Part shown: positions 7,034-8,989 of the stretch, piece by piece
How positions within the stretch are numbered: the stretch's first letter is position 1
Layout of the letters: every line of letters starts with the position of its first letter
Assembly (NCBI GenBank): GCA_017880945.1
Contig: JADGRM010000083.1
Location: 1-8,989, forward strand
Reading direction: 5' to 3'
Origin: Gallionella sp.
GTDB lineage: Bacteria; Pseudomonadota; Gammaproteobacteria; Burkholderiales; Gallionellaceae
Length of the DNA: 8,989 nucleotides
Notes under the pieces: model-generated
What the model was told of the DNA's origin: nothing
Databases searched by the model: none
What the model saw: only the letters and a program-made list of their open reading frames with translations
Position numbers and translations under genes: made by a program

Positions 7034-8260
7034 ATGATTAGCCAGTTAGGGCGTTATGAGGTGCTTGGCGAGCTTGGTCAAGGCGCGATGGGCGTAGTCT
7101 ATAAGGCCAAGGATCCGCTGATTGATCGCGTGGTTGCGATCAAGACGATCAACCTCGGTCTTGCCATGGATGAAAAAGAAGAATACGAGGGTCGCTTTTA
7201 TCAGGAGGCCAAGGCGGCTGGGCGTCTCAACCATCCGAATATTGTGACCATTTATGACGTGGGCAAGAGTGGCAATGTTGCGTACATTGCGATGGAGTTC
7301 CTGGAGGGGCGTGAGTTACGCGACATTATGAACGATAGAGGGGTGTTGCCCGTTGACCAAGTATTGGATGTGGTCGCTCAGGTAGCGCTAGGATTGGCAT
7401 ATGCGCACGAACATGGCATCGTGCATCGTGATGTCAAACCTTCGAACATTATGTTGGTGCGCGATGGACACGTGAAAATCACCGACTTCGGCATCGCGCG
7501 TATGGCTTCCTCGGCGGTGCGCACGCAAACCGGCATGGTGCTTGGCTCGCCTAAATACATGTCGCCAGAGCAAGTAATGGGTAAGGAGATAGATCAACGT
7601 TCGGATATTTTTTCACTGGGCGTGATGCTCTACGAGATGCTGACCGGTCAAGCCCCCTTTGATGGCGAAAACGTCAACGCCATTATGTATCAGACCTTGA
7701 ACGTGGTACCTGTGCCACCCAATTCGCTGAATCCAGCTGTGCCGGAAATGGCCAATTTTATCGTAGCCAAGGCATTGACCAAGGGGGCGGAGGATCGTTA
7801 TCAGAATGCCAAGGATCTCGCTGTTGATTTGCGTACCTGCCGCGACACCTTGCCGCGCACTGGTCAACAGATAGATATATCAAAACTTCCAGTCGGCGGG
7901 GAGAAAAAATTGCCAGATGCCATCGATATCACCGGGCGGGGTGGGACTGGCGAAGAAGAGGCCAAGTCGGCATCGGTGGTGGGATTATCTCCATTATTTG
8001 ATTCGGCTGCTGCGACTATGCGGTTGGCTGCATTGACCGCCACCAGCGAAGATGTTGATGAGTTGTCCAAGACATTCAACATGGCGCGTCCGAGTGCGGA
8101 GGTGATCAGGCAGGCCGCACCAACCGTTAAGGAGGCCCTTCCTGATGCGCGCCAAAGTCGCACGGAAGCATCGACTCAACCTTTCGGCGGTAACCATATG
8201 CTGGCAATCATCATGCTAGTAGCGTTACTGGGAATCGCCTTGTTTTTTGTTTTCAGATAG
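7034..8260 (+). CDS. PknB-type serine/threonine protein kinase, C-terminally membrane-anchored
   Basis: A bacterial Hanks-type kinase that phosphorylates Ser/Thr on unknown substrates. Numbered from this start (408 residues): glycine loop GQGAMG (15-20), Lys37 in VAIK, helix C Glu58, catalytic loop HRDVKPSN (131-138), DFG (151-153), activation segment with TQTGMVLGSPKYMSPEQ, then SDIFSLGVMLYEMLTGQAPF. All catalytic residues are present, so it should be active. A Ser/Thr/Ala-rich juxtamembrane linker (about 280-385) leads to a single helix (about 388-406) near the very C-terminus. The protein is thus a cytoplasmic kinase with a tail anchor and no extracellular sensor. The frame is open back to a TTG at 6980, and ATGs occur at 7025 and 7034; 7034 fits where PknB homologues start and has GGA just upstream. 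The cyclase-PEGA gene precedes it and a YgfX-like gene follows by 20 nt. Confidence 0.93.
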   Translation: MISQLGRYEVLGELGQGAMGVVYKAKDPLIDRVVAIKTINLGLAMDEKEEYEGRFYQEAKAAGRLNHPNIVTIYDVGKSGNVAYIAMEFLEGRELRDIMNDRGVLPVDQVLDVVAQVALGLAYAHEHGIVHRDVKPSNIMLVRDGHVKITDFGIARMASSAVRTQTGMVLGSPKYMSPEQVMGKEIDQRSDIFSLGVMLYEMLTGQAPFDGENVNAIMYQTLNVVPVPPNSLNPAVPEMANFIVAKALTKGAEDRYQNAKDLAVDLRTCRDTLPRTGQQIDISKLPVGGEKKLPDAIDITGRGGTGEEEAKSASVVGLSPLFDSAAATMRLAALTATSEDVDELSKTFNMARPSAEVIRQAAPTVKEALPDARQSRTEASTQPFGGNHMLAIIMLVALLGIALFFVFR

Positions 8261-8280
8261 CTATTTTGCGTTCCTGAAAT

Positions 8281-8682
8281 ATGGCGATTAAGCCTTCGCC
8301 GCGGTTTGTTTTGTTGTTGCTATTTCTGCACATGGCAGCTGCAATCACAGTTTATGCGACAGCTGTGCCACCAGCGGTCAGGCTGGTGACAATCCTGTTG
8401 ATTGCGCTAAGTCTGTTTTACTATCTGACGCGTGATGTATTTCTTTTCTTGTCTGATTCATGGTGTGAAATTTCACTTGATCAAAGCGGTGTGTCGATTG
8501 TCACTCGAGACGGATCGAACATTCTCGCACAGGTCACGAAGACGACCATCGTTAGCCCATACTGCGTCGTGTTGCGCGTCAGATTGAGCGGGCATCGCCG
8601 GTTGGTTTCCCGCATCATCTTTCCGGATGGGCTGGGTGCAGGTGAATTTCGCGAGTTGTGCGTCTGCTTGAAGTTCGCCTGA
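8281..8682 (+). CDS. Small two-helix membrane protein, YgfX (CptA)-like
   Basis: This 133-residue protein has two adjacent hydrophobic segments (about 9-28 and 33-57). A cytoplasmic-type beta-rich region follows: WCEISLDQSGVSIVTRDG, then VVLRVRLSGHRRLVSRIIFPDGL, ending EFRELCVCLKF. Length, the two N-terminal helices, the strand pattern and the ending (Pro-Asp-x-Leu, then Glu-Phe/Trp-Arg-x-Leu) resemble YgfX (about 135 residues in E. coli). YgfX is described in the literature as the partner of SdhE and as an inner-membrane inhibitor of cell division proteins. The match is by pattern and could be wrong. No sdhE-like gene lies nearby; the neighbour is a kinase ending 20 nt upstream. The ribosome site before ATG 8281 is weak, so translation may depend on the kinase gene. 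Four cysteines (62, 95, 127, 129) are present. Confidence 0.6.
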   Translation: MAIKPSPRFVLLLLFLHMAAAITVYATAVPPAVRLVTILLIALSLFYYLTRDVFLFLSDSWCEISLDQSGVSIVTRDGSNILAQVTKTTIVSPYCVVLRVRLSGHRRLVSRIIFPDGLGAGEFRELCVCLKFA

Positions 8683-8703
8683 TGTAACTACTGATAGAGC
8701 AAC

Positions 8704-8807
8704 TAGCCATCTGACTAACCCAGCAAAAGGCTTTGCATAGCCATCTGACTAAGTTGGCAAACTACGCCAACCAAGTCATTGGTTAACGCTGGGCAAGTCA
8801 TTGGTTA
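8704..8807 (+). repeat. Outer (nested) stem-loop of the array
   Basis: The left arm is unit TAGCCATCTGACT (8704-8716), then AA, then CCCAGC (8719-8724). The right arm is GCTGGG (8788-8793), C, then AAGTCATTGGTTA (8795-8807). Pairing is TAGCCA/TGGTTA (6, one G-T), TGACT/AGTCA (5) and CCCAGC/GCTGGG (6), the same plan as the other hairpins. Its interior holds AAAAGGCTTTGCA and the complete stem-loop 8738-8785, so it looks like one element inserted into the loop of another. Confidence 0.7.
8738..8785 (+). repeat. Stem-loop 1 of the array (48 nt)
   Basis: Pairs TAGCCA with TGGTTA (6, one G-T), TGACT with AGTCA (5), and GTTGGC (8753-8758) with GCCAAC (8766-8771). The loop is AAACTAC and small internal loops separate the three stems. 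Starts exactly 94 nt before stem-loop 2. Confidence 0.85.
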
Positions 8808-8831
8808 TAGCCATTTGACTGGTGAAACCGC

Positions 8832-8879
8832 TAGCCAATCCACTAGGCTGTCAAAAGACAACAGCCAAGTGGCTGGTTA
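8832..8879 (+). repeat. Stem-loop 2 of the array (48 nt)
   Basis: Pairs TAGCCA with TGGTTA (6, one G-T), CCACT with AGTGG (5), and GGCTGT (8846-8851) with ACAGCC (8861-8866), around the loop CAAAAGACA. Relative to stem-loop 1 the middle stem has changed on both arms (TGACT/AGTCA to CCACT/AGTGG) and the inner stem is wholly different yet still pairs. Confidence 0.85.
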
Positions 8880-8925
8880 TAACCCAGCAGAAGGCTTTGC
8901 ATAGCCATCTGACTGAAGAAACAAC

Positions 8926-8973
8926 TAGCCATCCCACTAAGCAACCATAAGACGGTTGCCAAGTGGTTGGTTA
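8926..8973 (+). repeat. Stem-loop 3 of the array (48 nt)
   Basis: Pairs TAGCCA with TGGTTA (6, one G-T), CCACT with AGTGG (5), and GCAACC (8941-8946) with GGTTGC (8954-8959), around the loop ATAAGAC. It is followed by TAAGTTGGCAAACTAC, a copy of the left inner arm and loop of stem-loop 1, cut off by the window end. Confidence 0.85.
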
Positions 8974-8989
8974 TAAGTTGGCAAACTAC

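Larger units (their letters stand above)
8692..8989 (+). repeat. Mosaic array of alternating-orientation 13-nt units forming phased stem-loops
   Basis: This non-coding end of the window is an ordered array that runs off the edge. Forward units TAGCCA(N)2-3 ending ACT start at 8704, 8738, 8808, 8832, 8902 and 8926. Inverted units AAGT(C/G)...TGGTTA start at 8773, 8795, 8867 and 8961. Unit starts are 34, 35, 22, 13, 24, 35, 35, 24 and 35 nt apart. Three complete stem-loops begin at 8738, 8832 and 8926, an exact 94-nt period. Other duplications are 8717-8750 with 8881-8914 (33 of 34 identical) and 8751-8765 with 8975-8989 (15 of 15). A 12-nt block precedes three forward units: TGATAGAGCAAC (8692), TGGTGAAACCGC (8820) and TGAAGAAACAAC (8914). 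There is no ORF of note. It is not CRISPR (no constant spacer or repeat). I recognise no named element; it resembles BIME/REP mosaics in organisation only. Confidence 0.85.

Noticed and set aside
8738..8973. Integron attC sites (imperfect hairpins in series)
   Set aside because: The units lack the RYYYAAC/GTTRRRY core boxes in the right places, are shorter (48 nt) than usual attC sites, and no cassette ORFs lie between them.
8692..8989. CRISPR array
   Set aside because: The repeated units are only 13 nt, alternate in orientation, have irregular spacing, and their spacers are themselves repeated and self-complementary.

Overview
The window looks like chromosomal DNA of a betaproteobacterium, probably Nitrosomonadales/Gallionellaceae-like. 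This rests on the 5S rRNA 3' end, the ffs-dnaX-ybaB-recR order, a class I iron-sulfur fumarase and mid-50s-or-lower GC. The taxonomy is inference by eye. All recognisable genes lie on the + strand.

Layout. Positions 1-98 are the end of an rRNA operon: the 3' half of 5S rRNA and a strong hairpin terminator. A well-formed sigma70-type promoter follows (156-184), driving a monocistronic class I fumarate hydratase (215-1738). Then comes the 4.5S RNA of the signal recognition particle (1831-1926) and a housekeeping operon: dnaX (DNA polymerase III tau), ybaB (nucleoid-associated protein), recR (recombination mediator) and rluB (23S rRNA pseudouridine synthase). The last three genes overlap or nearly touch. 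dnaX begins with TTG, one base after the stop of a possible 35-codon leader ORF.

The second half (5690-8682) is a signalling block: a class III nucleotide-cyclase-homology protein with a transmembrane segment and a C-terminal PEGA domain; a PknB-type Ser/Thr kinase with a C-terminal membrane anchor; and a two-helix membrane protein resembling YgfX (CptA). Short gaps and shared orientation suggest co-expression. All three are predicted to be membrane proteins, with the cyclase and kinase catalytic domains in the cytoplasm. The cyclase keeps its metal and transition-state residues, but the purine-specifying Lys and Asp appear to be Leu and Asn.

The most unusual part is the non-coding end of the window (about 8692-8989, continuing past it). 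It is a mosaic of 13-nt units in alternating orientation that form 48-nt stem-loops at an exact 94-nt period. One stem-loop is nested inside another of the same design. The stems differ in sequence but keep their pairing, which is covariation inside a single locus. One wobble position always has G in the 5' arm and T in the 3' arm, so the + strand (RNA or single-stranded DNA) is the better folder. I do not recognise this element; it is the best candidate here for something undescribed.
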